The notes: generated from the sequence alone by a model not told the origin. DNA of 64,000 nucleotides from Solobacterium sp. (GCA_017432325.1 JAFRJJ010000033.1:1-64000), one strand, 5' to 3'. Positions 26,020 through 35,004 are shown, counted from the first letter of the stretch. Numbers and translations: made by a program.

Positions 26020-27960
26020 ATGCGCTTTTCCAACACTTTTTCACCGTATCGTATCGGCAGCCTTGAGGTAAAGAACAGACTTATCGTACCGGCAATGGAC
26101 TCCGGCGTATTCGACCAGAAGGGTTTTGTTTATCAGCCGACACTTGACTATTACGGAGCACGTGCAGCAGGCGGATTCGGCCTTGTAATCATTGAGATCA
26201 CTGCTGTAGAACCGACAGGCGTAGGTATGCCGTGCGAACCTGCAGGCTGGACAGATGAATGCATCCCCGGCATGACAAAGCTGGCATCCGTCATCCATGA
26301 AAACGGTGCAAAAACGATCGTACAGCTCCATCACGCAGGACGTGAAACAGTATCCGCTATGGCCGGCAAAGTCGTTGCGCCGTCTTCAGTACCGTGCCCG
26401 ACAAACCGTGAAACTCCGAAGGAATTCACAACACAGGAAGTCTATGATCTCATACAGCACTATGTAGACGCAGCTGTCCGTATGCAGAAAGCAGGATTCG
26501 ACGGTGTCGAGATCCACGCTTCCCATGGCTATATGGGCGGTCAGTTCCTCTCACCGCGTTCCAACAAGCGTGTCGATGAATTCGGCGGCGGCGTGGAAGG
26601 CAGAGCATACTTCATGAAACTCGTCTGTGAAGGCATCAAGAAAGCCTGCGGCGAAGACTTCGTCGTTACAGCACGTCTGTCCTCAAAAGAAAACCGTATC
26701 GGCGGCATCGAGATGGAAGAAACGATCGTATTCGCATCTATGCTCGAAGAATTCGGATATGACGCACTTCATATCTCGGCAGGTACATATGAAACATGGG
26801 AGACGATCGTTCCTCCTACAGCATGGCCTTCCGGATGGAACCTTGCTAGCGCAAAGAGGATCAAGGAAGCTGTCAGCATCCCTGTATTCTCAGTAGGTCT
26901 GTTCCATGATCCGTGGACGATCGAAACAGCGATCAGACGCGGCGATTGCGACGCTGTATCCCTGGGCCGTCAGTCCATCGCTGATCCTGCATTCCCGAAC
27001 AAGGCAGTCGGCGGTGCGCTGGAAGACATCATCCCGTGTATCGGATGCACGCAGAGATGCATGGAATTCAACTATCCTGAAAACCTGATGCCCGGTGACT
27101 GGGGCGTCGGATGTATGTACAATCCGCAGTCCAGCCACAGAGCTGACAGAATGCTGACAAAGACAGACGCACCGAAGAAGGTCGTTGTTGTCGGTGCAGG
27201 TCCCGGCGGTATGACAGCCGCATGGATGAGCGCATTCCGCGGACATGACGTAACACTGCTTGAAAAGAACGATAAGCTCCAGGCAGGCGGACAGCTCCGC
27301 ATCGGCGCATATCCTCCGTTCAAACAGCCTCTGACAAGAGAGATCAGATACATGCTGCATATGTGCGAAAAGAACGGCGTTGACATCAGATGGAATACAG
27401 AAGCTACTCCTGAACTGATCAAAGAACTGAAGCCGGATGCAGTGATCGTTGCAACAGGTGCTACCCCGACTGTACCGAACATCAAGGGCCTGAAGGAAAC
27501 AGGCGTCGTTCTTGCAAATGATGTGCTCCTGGGAGATCCTGTCCTGAAGCAGAGCGTACTGATCATTGGCGGCGGTGAAGTAGGTACAGAAACTGCTGAA
27601 TACGCTACTGACTACTGCTCCAGAGTTGCGATCGTGGAAATGCTGCCGGAGATCGTTCCGACACTCTATCTGACAGTCCGCAACGCAATGCTGAAGAGGA
27701 TCAAGGAAGAAGAAGTCGAAGTCTATACAAATACAAAGGTCCTGGAATTCATCGAGGGCGGTGTCATTGCTGAACGCAACGGCGAACAGATCAAGCTCGA
27801 CGGATTCGATCATGTCGTTCTGGCACTCGGTTCCAAACCGTATGTACCGTTCGAAACAGAAGGACTTGCTGATCAGGTATTCGTGATCGGTGATGCTGAA
27901 GCTGTCAAGGATGCGAAGTGGGCGATCTACAAGGCATACAGAACAGCTATGGAACTGTAA
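26020..27960 (+). CDS. NADH:flavin oxidoreductase (Old Yellow Enzyme/2,4-dienoyl-CoA reductase type)
   Basis: A 646-residue flavoprotein of the class that includes 2,4-dienoyl-CoA reductase, trimethylamine dehydrogenase and the bile-acid enzymes BaiCD and BaiH. Residues 1-330 form the FMN barrel, with HHAGR and the EIHASHGYMGGQFLSP active-site segment. Cysteines C340, C343, C347 and C365 bind a 4Fe-4S cluster, and the C-terminal half has two dinucleotide-binding sites (GAGPGG near 388 and GGGEVG near 510). Such enzymes reduce conjugated C=C bonds of steroids, fatty acyl-CoA or enoates. AAGGAGGT eight bases upstream supports the start. It is coupled to a small NTF2-like protein. Confidence 0.92.
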   Translation: MRFSNTFSPYRIGSLEVKNRLIVPAMDSGVFDQKGFVYQPTLDYYGARAAGGFGLVIIEITAVEPTGVGMPCEPAGWTDECIPGMTKLASVIHENGAKTIVQLHHAGRETVSAMAGKVVAPSSVPCPTNRETPKEFTTQEVYDLIQHYVDAAVRMQKAGFDGVEIHASHGYMGGQFLSPRSNKRVDEFGGGVEGRAYFMKLVCEGIKKACGEDFVVTARLSSKENRIGGIEMEETIVFASMLEEFGYDALHISAGTYETWETIVPPTAWPSGWNLASAKRIKEAVSIPVFSVGLFHDPWTIETAIRRGDCDAVSLGRQSIADPAFPNKAVGGALEDIIPCIGCTQRCMEFNYPENLMPGDWGVGCMYNPQSSHRADRMLTKTDAPKKVVVVGAGPGGMTAAWMSAFRGHDVTLLEKNDKLQAGGQLRIGAYPPFKQPLTREIRYMLHMCEKNGVDIRWNTEATPELIKELKPDAVIVATGATPTVPNIKGLKETGVVLANDVLLGDPVLKQSVLIIGGGEVGTETAEYATDYCSRVAIVEMLPEIVPTLYLTVRNAMLKRIKEEEVEVYTNTKVLEFIEGGVIAERNGEQIKLDGFDHVVLALGSKPYVPFETEGLADQVFVIGDAEAVKDAKWAIYKAYRTAMEL

Positions 27961-27964
27961 TATC

Positions 27965-28300
27965 ATGAACGTCAGTGAAGTACTTGAAAAATATGTAGCA
28001 GCTCTGAATGCCGCTGACGCGGATCAGGTTGCCGCGCTCTTTGGTGAAGAATGCGACTTCGTGGACGGCGGCGCAAGACCGTTCGGATTCCCTGATGTCG
28101 TTGCCCATGGAAAAGCAGGCGTACGTGATGCATTTGCAGGTGTATTCCAGACATATAAGGTCGAGGCTAAGATCGTAAAGCTCAACCCGAATTCCATGGA
28201 ATACGATGTAGAGCTTGCGGGACTGCATATTCCCTGCATCGGCGCAGCTACACTCTGGGAAGACGGTACGATCAAAGAATATATCGTACGTCCCCGCTGA
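27965..28300 (+). CDS. NTF2/SnoaL-fold small protein
   Basis: A 111-residue protein of the NTF2-like (SnoaL) superfamily: an N-terminal helix pair (EVLEKYVAALNAADADQVAALF), the FVDGGARPF loop, and C-terminal strands ending in IKEYIVRPR. Family members are isomerases, dehydratases or cyclases, including the bile acid 7-alpha-dehydratase BaiE. Only four bases separate it from the flavoprotein gene and no strong ribosome site is present, so it is probably translated by coupling. It may act on the same substrate, which is inference; specific catalytic residues cannot be assigned. Confidence 0.82.
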   Translation: MNVSEVLEKYVAALNAADADQVAALFGEECDFVDGGARPFGFPDVVAHGKAGVRDAFAGVFQTYKVEAKIVKLNPNSMEYDVELAGLHIPCIGAATLWEDGTIKEYIVRPR

Positions 28301-28356
28301 TCACATAACAAAGTCACTTACGGGATACCTGCAAACGAGGAATCCACGTTCTGGGG

Positions 28357-28390
28357 AGATGGATGGGCTTATGTCCATCCATCATTTTTG
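28357..28390 (+). terminator. Terminator of the OYE-NTF2 operon
   Basis: GATGGATGG and CCATCCATC are perfectly complementary around an eight-base loop, followed by T5. Confidence 0.9.
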
Positions 28391-28450
28391 TTTTCTGCAG
28401 GATGTCAAAGCATTTTGACAGGAAATTATGCTTCTGCCAAAGAGATTCGA

Positions 28451-28478
28451 TTGAAGAAAACACTGCACGCACTATACT
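28451..28478 (+). promoter_or_regulatory. Promoter of the HTH membrane-protein gene
   Basis: TTGAAG, 16 bases, TATACT. Transcription should begin at about 28485, at the left edge of a perfect palindrome. Confidence 0.6.
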
Positions 28479-28484
28479 AGGAAT

Positions 28485-28496
28485 TGTTCCGGAACA
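28485..28496. promoter_or_regulatory. Likely operator of the HTH gene
   Basis: The perfect 12-base palindrome TGTTCCGGAACA lies exactly at the predicted transcription start and 24 bases before the ATG of a helix-turn-helix gene, the usual position for an autoregulatory operator. Confidence 0.5.
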
Positions 28497-28520
28497 GTCA
28501 TGAAAGAAGGAGGACAGGCT

Positions 28521-29174
28521 ATGGATATTGGAAGTATGCTGAAAACAGCCCGCAGTGAAGCGGGCATGACACAGGAAAAAGCTGCGGAAGCACTGGGTGT
28601 TTCCAGGCAGACCATATCAAACTGGGAAACCGGGAAAACATATCCGGATATCTTCAGTGTCATACGCATGAGCGATCTCTATTCCGTCAGCCTTGATCAT
28701 CTCCTCAAGGAGGAAACAAGTATGAAGGAATCATACGCGGAGTATCTGAAGCAGAGTACGGATACAGTTGCCAGCAAAGACCGTCTTTCAAAGATCATAC
28801 TGGTATGCGCGGTATTCGGTATCTGGGCAGTATCAGTCATGCTGTTCTGGCTGGTGAAAAACGGAACCGATCCGGTCGGCTACACCATGATGATAACATG
28901 GACAGTCCTGCCGGTCATGTTCTTCGGAGCATCCTATATCATCGGTGTACGTGATTATTTCGGACGATGGAAATGGCTGAGCGCGCTGGTATTCAGTCTG
29001 ATGTATACCGTCTCAGGATCGATCACATCCATCATGGTCGACAACATCCTGTACCGGTCGGTGATCTGGCCTGATTTTACAAAGCTTCCGATCGGACTGT
29101 TCATTTCTCTGGCAGGCCTGGCAGCAGGATGCTTTGTCAGATACCGCAGAACACAGCAGGAACGATCAGAATGA
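28521..29174 (+). CDS. XRE-family HTH regulator with membrane domain
   Basis: A 217-residue protein. Residues 3-60 form a Cro/CI-type helix-turn-helix (KTARSEAGMTQEKAAEALGVSRQTISNWE and on). After a short linker come four to five hydrophobic segments: near 93-113, 122-140, 150-170 and 187-205. Such HTH plus membrane proteins are common in Bacillota and are thought to be membrane-tethered regulators; the regulated genes are unknown. AAGGAGG seven bases upstream chooses 28521 over the ATG at 28500. Confidence 0.85.
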   Translation: MDIGSMLKTARSEAGMTQEKAAEALGVSRQTISNWETGKTYPDIFSVIRMSDLYSVSLDHLLKEETSMKESYAEYLKQSTDTVASKDRLSKIILVCAVFGIWAVSVMLFWLVKNGTDPVGYTMMITWTVLPVMFFGASYIIGVRDYFGRWKWLSALVFSLMYTVSGSITSIMVDNILYRSVIWPDFTKLPIGLFISLAGLAAGCFVRYRRTQQERSE

Positions 29175-29184
29175 TTTCAGAAGG

Positions 29185-29219
29185 AATGATCTTCATATGG
29201 ATGATGAGGATCATTTTTT
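29185..29219 (+). terminator. Terminator of the HTH gene
   Basis: A twelve-pair arm with one G-T pair (AATGATC at the outer end) and a T6 run. Confidence 0.75.
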
Positions 29220-29230
29220 ATGTACGGTTA

Positions 29231-29260
29231 TTGCTGTTAAATCAGATCATAAAATATAAT
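29231..29260 (+). promoter_or_regulatory. Promoter of the ROK gene
   Basis: TTGCTG, 18 bases, TATAAT. The start of transcription would fall near 29267, beyond an upstream in-frame ATG at 29259, which therefore cannot be the start codon if this promoter is used. Confidence 0.5.
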
Positions 29261-29285
29261 GGAAACAGCAGAGGTATTGAAAAAT

Positions 29286-30194
29286 ATGAGAAAATTTATC
29301 ACGATCGATGTCGGCGGAACTGATATCAAATATGCTCTGATGGATGAAAACGCGGAGATCATCGAGCAAGGGGATATTCCCACACCCAAAGCGACGAGAG
29401 AAGACTTTGTTGAGGCAATCGGATCCATCTATGACAAATACGCTGATCAGGCTGAAGCCATAGCGATGGCGGCACCCGGCAAGATCGATGCGGGAAGGGG
29501 CTACTTCTATACGAGCGGAGCACTGAGATATATCGGTGAATGCGACATGAAGGAACTGCTGAAAGACAGATGCCCGATCGAATTCTGCTGTGAGAACGAT
29601 GCGAAGGCTGCCGCTCTGGCAGAACTCTGGAAAGGTTCCATGAAGGGTGTTCAGAACGGCATCGTCATGACGATCGGTACAGGAATCGGCGGCGCGCTGA
29701 TCATTGACGGTCATCTGTACAGAGGCACGACATTTGCGGCAGGTGAATTCTCAGGTGTCAGTACACAATGGACAGAGTTATATACGAGCAAAGTCGTCTG
29801 GGCACGGGCAGGCAGTACAGCCGCTCTGATCGGACGTTATGCGCAGGTGAAAGGCATGGATCCGGAAGAACTGAACGGACGCATCTTCTTCACGAATGCC
29901 AATGAAGGGGAGGCAGAGGCATTGAGCGTACTGGATGAGTTCTGTACTTCAATGGCAACTTCCCTGCATTCACTGCAGCTGATCCTCGATGTCCAGAAAA
30001 TAGCGATCGGAGGCGGTATCTCCAAACAGGATCTCCTGATCGATACGATCAACAGAAAGCTGGATGAGCTGTATGAACAGGCGATCAAACACAGGACGCC
30101 TGCATCACGTCCTCTGGTCGTCAGATGCACGTTCGGCAATGACGCAAACATGATCGGAGCCCTGTATCACTATCTCTACGAGATCAAAGGCTGA
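29286..30194 (+). CDS. ROK-family protein (sugar kinase-like)
   Basis: A 302-residue ROK protein. The phosphate-binding DVGGTDIKYAL at residues 7-17, the middle FCCENDAKAAAL with the catalytic Asp, and TIGTGIGGAL fit sugar kinases such as glucokinase or N-acetylmannosamine kinase. The usual zinc-binding CxCGxxGC motif after the glycine-rich segment is missing (EFSGVSTQW instead), which is a known variant but narrows the family. It is probably an active kinase of unknown sugar. The start is 29286; AGAGG lies eleven bases upstream. Confidence 0.85.
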   Translation: MRKFITIDVGGTDIKYALMDENAEIIEQGDIPTPKATREDFVEAIGSIYDKYADQAEAIAMAAPGKIDAGRGYFYTSGALRYIGECDMKELLKDRCPIEFCCENDAKAAALAELWKGSMKGVQNGIVMTIGTGIGGALIIDGHLYRGTTFAAGEFSGVSTQWTELYTSKVVWARAGSTAALIGRYAQVKGMDPEELNGRIFFTNANEGEAEALSVLDEFCTSMATSLHSLQLILDVQKIAIGGGISKQDLLIDTINRKLDELYEQAIKHRTPASRPLVVRCTFGNDANMIGALYHYLYEIKG

Positions 30195-30204
30195 AAAAAG
30201 AAAG

Positions 30205-30238
30205 CAGACTGTATCAGTGCGATACAGTCTGTATTTTA
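30205..30238. terminator. Bidirectional terminator between the ROK gene and the ABC operon
   Basis: CAGACTGTATC and GATACAGTCTG around AGTGC, an eleven-pair perfect stem with A-rich and T-rich flanks. Confidence 0.88.
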
Positions 30239-31042
30239 TTTGGAAAGCAGGGATTTATCATCCGAGAATTCTTCACCGCTTGCCTCTTCGAATTTATGCA
30301 TCAGGTCTTCAACAGTCAGGTTCTTCTTTTCCTCACCGCTGATATCATAGAGGATCCTTCCTTCATACATCATGATCAGACGGTTGCCTGTCTGGATCGC
30401 GTCACGCATATTATGCGTAACCATCAATGCGGTCAGGTGATCCTTTTCGACGATCTCACGTGTGATCTCAAGGACCTTTTTTGCTGTCTTGGGATCGAGC
30501 GCAGCGGTATGTTCATCAAGCAGCAGAAGCTTCGGTTTTCTCAGGGATGCCATCAGCAAGGTCAGTGCCTGACGCTGTCCTCCGGAAAGCAGTCCGACTT
30601 TCTGTGTCAGTCTGTCCTCCAGGCCAAGACCGAGGATCTTCAGACGTTCACGGTATTCCGCACGTTCCGCGTCTGTTACCTGCCATCTGAGCGTTCTTGT
30701 TTTACCGCGTCTTGCGGCAAGCGCAAGGTTTTCTTCGATCTGCATGGTCGTTGCCGTACCCATCATCGGGTCCTGGAAAACCCTGCCGATCAGATGCGCG
30801 CGTTTGTAGTCGGGAAGGGCAGTTACGTTTTCACCGCCGATAATGATCGAACCGGTATCGATCGGCCATACGCCCGCGACAGCGTTCAGCATCGTTGATT
30901 TTCCGGCACCGTTGCCGCCGATGACAGTGACGAAGTCACCGTCTTCCATTTTCAGGTTGATATCAAGCAGGGCCTGCTTTTCATTGATCGTTCCGGGATT
31001 GAATGTTTTGTTGACTCCCGTAAGTTCCAGCATCGTACTCAT
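30236..31042 (-). CDS. ABC transporter ATP-binding protein (TrpX/BMP-type importer)
   Basis: A 268-residue ABC ATPase, last gene of a three-gene importer operon. Walker A is GGNGAGKST near residue 42, the signature is LSGGQRQ and Walker B is LLLLDEHTAALD, followed by the H-loop MVTHN. Partners are the permease and lipoprotein upstream. The start at 31042 comes one base after the permease stop (TGA-T-ATG), a coupling layout; an upstream ATG at 31060 has no ribosome site. Confidence 0.93.
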   Translation of the reverse strand: MSTMLELTGVNKTFNPGTINEKQALLDINLKMEDGDFVTVIGGNGAGKSTMLNAVAGVWPIDTGSIIIGGENVTALPDYKRAHLIGRVFQDPMMGTATTMQIEENLALAARRGKTRTLRWQVTDAERAEYRERLKILGLGLEDRLTQKVGLLSGGQRQALTLLMASLRKPKLLLLDEHTAALDPKTAKKVLEITREIVEKDHLTALMVTHNMRDAIQTGNRLIMMYEGRILYDISGEEKKNLTVEDLMHKFEEASGEEFSDDKSLLSK

Positions 31043-31043
31043 A

Positions 31044-32015
31044 TCAGTTCTCTTTTCCATTCACATATTTCAGTGAATTCTTACCGGCTCTGCTGAAGGA
31101 GTTCTTGGAATAGTTCGTAAGATTAGGTATTGCAAGGAATACCGCAACGATGATCGCTGTGAAGAACTTCAGCATGTTGGAATTCAGACGCAGCCACAGG
31201 ACGATGACGACTGTCAGATAGTAGAGGATACCGCCGACAACGACAAATGAGAGACGTCCCGCAAAGTTCAGCTTCTTGCCGGCAATGGCATCTCCGGCGA
31301 CCTCACCGATGATGACAGCTGCCAGGCCGATGACGATCGCGCCTTTGCCCATGTTGATATCCGCAAATCCCTGGAACTGGGCCATCAGTCCGCCGGAGAA
31401 GGCAACGATACCATTTGACAGGGCCAGGCCGATCACCTTCATGACACTGATGTTGATGCCCTGGGCTTTTGCCATCTCAGGGTTGCAGCCGGTCGCGCGC
31501 ATTGCGGAACCATGTTCTGTACCGAAATACCAGTACATGATGCCGATCAGCACGGCAGCAATAATTAAGCCTGTAATGATAGCCATCTGAATATTCCGGG
31601 AGCTGATCATCAATGTATATTTCGAAACGTTTAATGCTTTATTTGCGGCGAATCCCATGATCGCCAGGTTGACCGACCATAACGCGAACTGTGTCAGGAT
31701 ACCTGATAGGATCGCGGGGATACCCAGCAGTGTATGAAGCAGACCGGTACATGTTCCGGCTGCCATTCCCGCAACGAATGCCACAAATACAGCAGCGAAC
31801 GGGTTCCACCCGGCCAGGATCAGCATGACTGTCACAGCGCCGCCTGTCGTAAACGTACCGTCGACAGAAAGGTCGGAAACCTCAAGCAGACGGTAGGTGA
31901 TATACAGTCCTAAGGCCATGATTCCCCATATAATACCTTGTGCAACACCGGCCGGAATATTGCCCAGCAGATCACCGAATCTGAGCGCGCCCCTGGCCGC
32001 AATCATTACGTTCAT
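31044..32015 (-). CDS. ABC transporter permease (TrpY-like)
   Basis: A 323-residue membrane protein with about nine to ten membrane segments, of the branched-chain-amino-acid/BMP-like permease class. YRLLEVSDLSVDGTFTTGGA near the N-terminus and the RATGCNPEMAKAQGI loop in the middle (coupling region to the ATPase) match the permeases of PF04392-type importers. An AGGAGG lies close before its ATG. It is the second gene of the operon. Confidence 0.9.
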   Translation of the reverse strand: MNVMIAARGALRFGDLLGNIPAGVAQGIIWGIMALGLYITYRLLEVSDLSVDGTFTTGGAVTVMLILAGWNPFAAVFVAFVAGMAAGTCTGLLHTLLGIPAILSGILTQFALWSVNLAIMGFAANKALNVSKYTLMISSRNIQMAIITGLIIAAVLIGIMYWYFGTEHGSAMRATGCNPEMAKAQGINISVMKVIGLALSNGIVAFSGGLMAQFQGFADINMGKGAIVIGLAAVIIGEVAGDAIAGKKLNFAGRLSFVVVGGILYYLTVVIVLWLRLNSNMLKFFTAIIVAVFLAIPNLTNYSKNSFSRAGKNSLKYVNGKEN

Positions 32016-32099
32016 ATTTCCTCCATGAAGTTGTTTATTCTATATAGACAGAACAGGGGAGCAAGCAGCTCCCCTGGGTTGACCGGCTTTATTGTTATG

Positions 32100-33080
32100 T
32101 TACTCGATCGCAGTGTAGTCTGACGGAACTGTGATGCCGAGTTCTTTGCAGAGTTCGGCGTTGTATTTTTTGACCGGGTTCTGATAATACTCGATCGGCA
32201 TAGCAGAGATGTCTTCACCTTTGAGAACACGTACTGCCATTGCTCCGGTAGCTCTTCCGAGTTCATAGTAGTCGATGGAAAGGGACGCGATGCCGCAGCC
32301 TTTGCACAGACCTTCCTCACCGGCAATGATCGGTACGCCTGCCGGCAGGGCAACATTGTTGATCGCTTCAGCTGAGGAAGCAGCGGTGTTGTCCGTCGGA
32401 ATATACAGCGCGTCGTTTTCATTGCAGGCTGTTGCCGTAACGCTTGCAACATCGTTGGAATCAGAGAATGTATAGACTGTTACGGTCTTTCCGAGTGTTT
32501 CCAGTGCTTTTTTGACTTCTTCAGCCTGATATACTGAATTAGCTTCCGCAGAGCAGTAAAGGATACCGATGTTCTTGGCATCAGGCAGCAGTTCATCGAA
32601 CATTTCAGCCTGCTGGCCAAGCGGCGCAAGATCGGATGTGCCGGAAACATTCGTACCGACTGTTCCATTGAAATCATTGATGCCGAGCGCGACACCGTAT
32701 TCCGTAATGGATGTGCCCAGGACGGGAATGCTGTCGGTGGCGGAAGCAGCTGCCTGAAGGGCAGGTGTAGCGTTTGCAAGCATCAGATCGACCTTCTCGC
32801 TGACAAACTGATTGGCGATCATTGTGCATGTGGCAGGATCGCCGGAAGCGTTCTGCTTGTCGAATTCGACTTTGTCGCCGAATTCAGAAGTCAGTTCATC
32901 CATGAATCCCTGGGTTGCCGCATCCAGCGCGACGTGCTGTACAAGCTGGCAGATACCGACCAGATATGTATCGCTTTCTCCTCCTGAACTACTGTTGCTG
33001 CCTGAGGGACTGCCTGATGAGCACGCAGTCATACTGACTGCAGCTGCTGCAGCAAGTATCATTGAGGTAAATTTCTTCAT
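32100..33080 (-). CDS. ABC transporter substrate-binding lipoprotein (PF04392-type)
   Basis: A 326-residue secreted lipoprotein. The N-terminus MKKFTSMILAAAAAVSMTAC is a lipoprotein signal peptide with the cleavage-site cysteine at residue 20, followed by a serine/glycine-rich linker. The body fits the ABC_sub_bind family, which includes the tryptophan-binding TrpX and other ligands; the actual substrate is unknown. AGGAG eight bases before 33080 selects this start. It is first in the operon and has a strong promoter. Confidence 0.9.
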   Translation of the reverse strand: MKKFTSMILAAAAAVSMTACSSGSPSGSNSSSGGESDTYLVGICQLVQHVALDAATQGFMDELTSEFGDKVEFDKQNASGDPATCTMIANQFVSEKVDLMLANATPALQAAASATDSIPVLGTSITEYGVALGINDFNGTVGTNVSGTSDLAPLGQQAEMFDELLPDAKNIGILYCSAEANSVYQAEEVKKALETLGKTVTVYTFSDSNDVASVTATACNENDALYIPTDNTAASSAEAINNVALPAGVPIIAGEEGLCKGCGIASLSIDYYELGRATGAMAVRVLKGEDISAMPIEYYQNPVKKYNAELCKELGITVPSDYTAIE

Positions 33081-33117
33081 ATTTTCAGCTCCTATTTGTA
33101 AATTTTTCACGGCTTTA

Positions 33118-33146
33118 ATTATATTTCAAGTCCATGAAAGGGTCAA
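33118..33146 (-). promoter_or_regulatory. Promoter of the ABC importer operon
   Basis: On the minus strand TTGACC, 17 bases, TATAAT. No T-box, riboswitch or terminator hairpin was seen between it and the start codon, so control by attenuation is not indicated. The 33147-33297 stretch between the two divergent promoters is AT-rich and holds nothing recognisable. Confidence 0.75.
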
Positions 33147-33297
33147 TCATTAACAGACCGATAATCATTGAATTCATGATTGCAGCCATATTTCCGGGAA
33201 ATTATTTTAACATAATTTCAGCATATTTTTATCGTATAGATGTTATTTACAGATTTTTTGACCGGTTATCCGGCAAAAATGAGTTATTCTTCATGCA

Positions 33298-33326
33298 TTC
33301 ACAATTTTAAATTCATCGTATATGAT
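33298..33326 (+). promoter_or_regulatory. Promoter of cls
   Basis: TTCACA, 17 bases, TATGAT, about 60 bases upstream of the cardiolipin synthase ATG. Confidence 0.6.
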
Positions 33327-33393
33327 AATAAAAAGAGATGATAAACGTTAATGTAAAATATTTCATTCAATGTAAAAATTTCAGAGGTGTTTT

Positions 33394-34965
33394 ATGGCTC
33401 AGAATGAAGATTTGAAAGTGATCAAACTGGTGAAAAAGACGCCTAAATTCGGCAGGATCCTGTTCAGCTGGACATCGATCATCATCGTTCTGCTTGTGAT
33501 CAGTGTACTGATCGTTTTTTCGCTGATGCAGCTGTTCTACAACTGGCTTTCTACACTCACAGCGGGCATCTTTGTTTTTGATGTGCTTGTGATTATATAT
33601 CTGGTCAATTCCAGTATGGATTCATCAGGAAAGATCACCTGGCTGCTGATCATTTCCGCGATCCCCGTGATCGGGGCGCTTCTGTATTTATATACAAGAC
33701 TGGATTTTGGCTTCAACGGCATAAAGGCTTACTTCCGGAATGAACGGAATGTCAGCAGGGATTATCTGAATGAAGAAACTTCCGCACAGAAAGAACTGTA
33801 TGAGCTGGATTCCGATGCCGGAGGAACGGCTGCTTATGTCAGCAGCACCGGCAATTATCCTGTATTCCAGAATACATCGGTAAAATACTATTCCCTCGGT
33901 GAATATAAATGGAAGGATATGCTGGCGGATCTGGAAAAGGCAGAGAGATTCATCTTTATGGAGTATTTCATCATTGATGAAGGATTGATGTGGGGCAGTA
34001 TCCTGAATATCCTTGCTGAGAAGGCAAAGTCGGGCGTGGAAGTCAGGGTCATGTATGACGGTACATGTGAATTCTCAACGCTTCCTCATAATTATCCTGA
34101 GAGACTGAAAAAGCTCGGGATCCAGTGCAAGATGTTCTCCCCGCTGACGCCTGTGCTGTCTACAAGCTATAATTACCGCGATCACCGCAAGATCCTCGTG
34201 ATCGATAACCAGATCGCATACAACGGAGGCGTCAATCTTGCGGACGAATATATCAATCATATTGAGCGGTTCGGTCACTGGAAGGATACAGCGATCAGAC
34301 TGAAAGGTGATGCTGTTCAAAGCTTTACCCTGATGTTCCTTGAAATGTGGAACCTGACAGAACGTGAAAAGAAAACAGCCGAATATCTCAAGATCAAGCC
34401 TGTGCCTGTTACATCCGATGGATATGTCATGCCGTACGGAGACAACCCGTTCGATGATTTCCGGGCAGGCCAGTCTGTCTATATGGATTTCCTGTATCAG
34501 GCGGGAAAATATGTACACATCATGTCACCGTACCTGATCCTGGATGATGAAATGATCATGGCACTGCGTACCGCCGGCCTGAAAGGACTCGATGTCAGGC
34601 TCATTCTGCCGGGTATCCCTGACAAGAAGGTCGTTTATCAGCTTGCTAAGACATATTTCAGGGTCCTGAAGGAAGCGGGTGTCAGGATCTATACCTACAC
34701 ACCGGGATTCGTTCACGCAAAAGTATTTGTTTCGGATGATATTAAAGCAGCCGTAGGCACGATCAATCTTGACTTCAGAAGCCTCTATCATCATTTTGAA
34801 TGCGCTACATATCTCTATGGATCTTCTTGTATTGAAGAGATCGAACGGGATTTCATGGATACACTGGAAAAATGCCATGAAGTTACAATGGAAGAGATCT
34901 ACGGACAGAGTCTGATCGAACGTATTGTCGGAAGATTTGCGCGAATGGTTGCGCCGATGCTGTGA
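33394..34965 (+). CDS. cls: Cardiolipin synthase (phospholipase D family)
   Basis: A 523-residue membrane enzyme that joins two phosphatidylglycerol molecules. Two to three hydrophobic segments occupy residues 25-110, then two phospholipase D HKD motifs follow: YRDHRKILVID near residue 263 and VHAKVFVSDD near residue 442. Length is typical of bacterial Cls. It diverges from the ABC operon and has its own promoter. Confidence 0.94.
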   Translation: MAQNEDLKVIKLVKKTPKFGRILFSWTSIIIVLLVISVLIVFSLMQLFYNWLSTLTAGIFVFDVLVIIYLVNSSMDSSGKITWLLIISAIPVIGALLYLYTRLDFGFNGIKAYFRNERNVSRDYLNEETSAQKELYELDSDAGGTAAYVSSTGNYPVFQNTSVKYYSLGEYKWKDMLADLEKAERFIFMEYFIIDEGLMWGSILNILAEKAKSGVEVRVMYDGTCEFSTLPHNYPERLKKLGIQCKMFSPLTPVLSTSYNYRDHRKILVIDNQIAYNGGVNLADEYINHIERFGHWKDTAIRLKGDAVQSFTLMFLEMWNLTEREKKTAEYLKIKPVPVTSDGYVMPYGDNPFDDFRAGQSVYMDFLYQAGKYVHIMSPYLILDDEMIMALRTAGLKGLDVRLILPGIPDKKVVYQLAKTYFRVLKEAGVRIYTYTPGFVHAKVFVSDDIKAAVGTINLDFRSLYHHFECATYLYGSSCIEEIERDFMDTLEKCHEVTMEEIYGQSLIERIVGRFARMVAPML

Positions 34966-34991
34966 TTTTTCTTTCTGTTCTGTTTAATTTG

Positions 34992-35000
34992 TGTTATCAT
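34992..35000 (+). promoter_or_regulatory. Extended -10 promoter of the alaS T-box leader
   Basis: TGTTATCAT precedes the T-box stem I region by a few bases. Confidence 0.4.
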
Positions 35001-35004
35001 AGCG

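Noticed and set aside
26890-27966. A 358-codon open frame antisense to the OYE gene
   Set aside because: Same reasons; the sense frame has FMN, Fe-S and dinucleotide sites in order.
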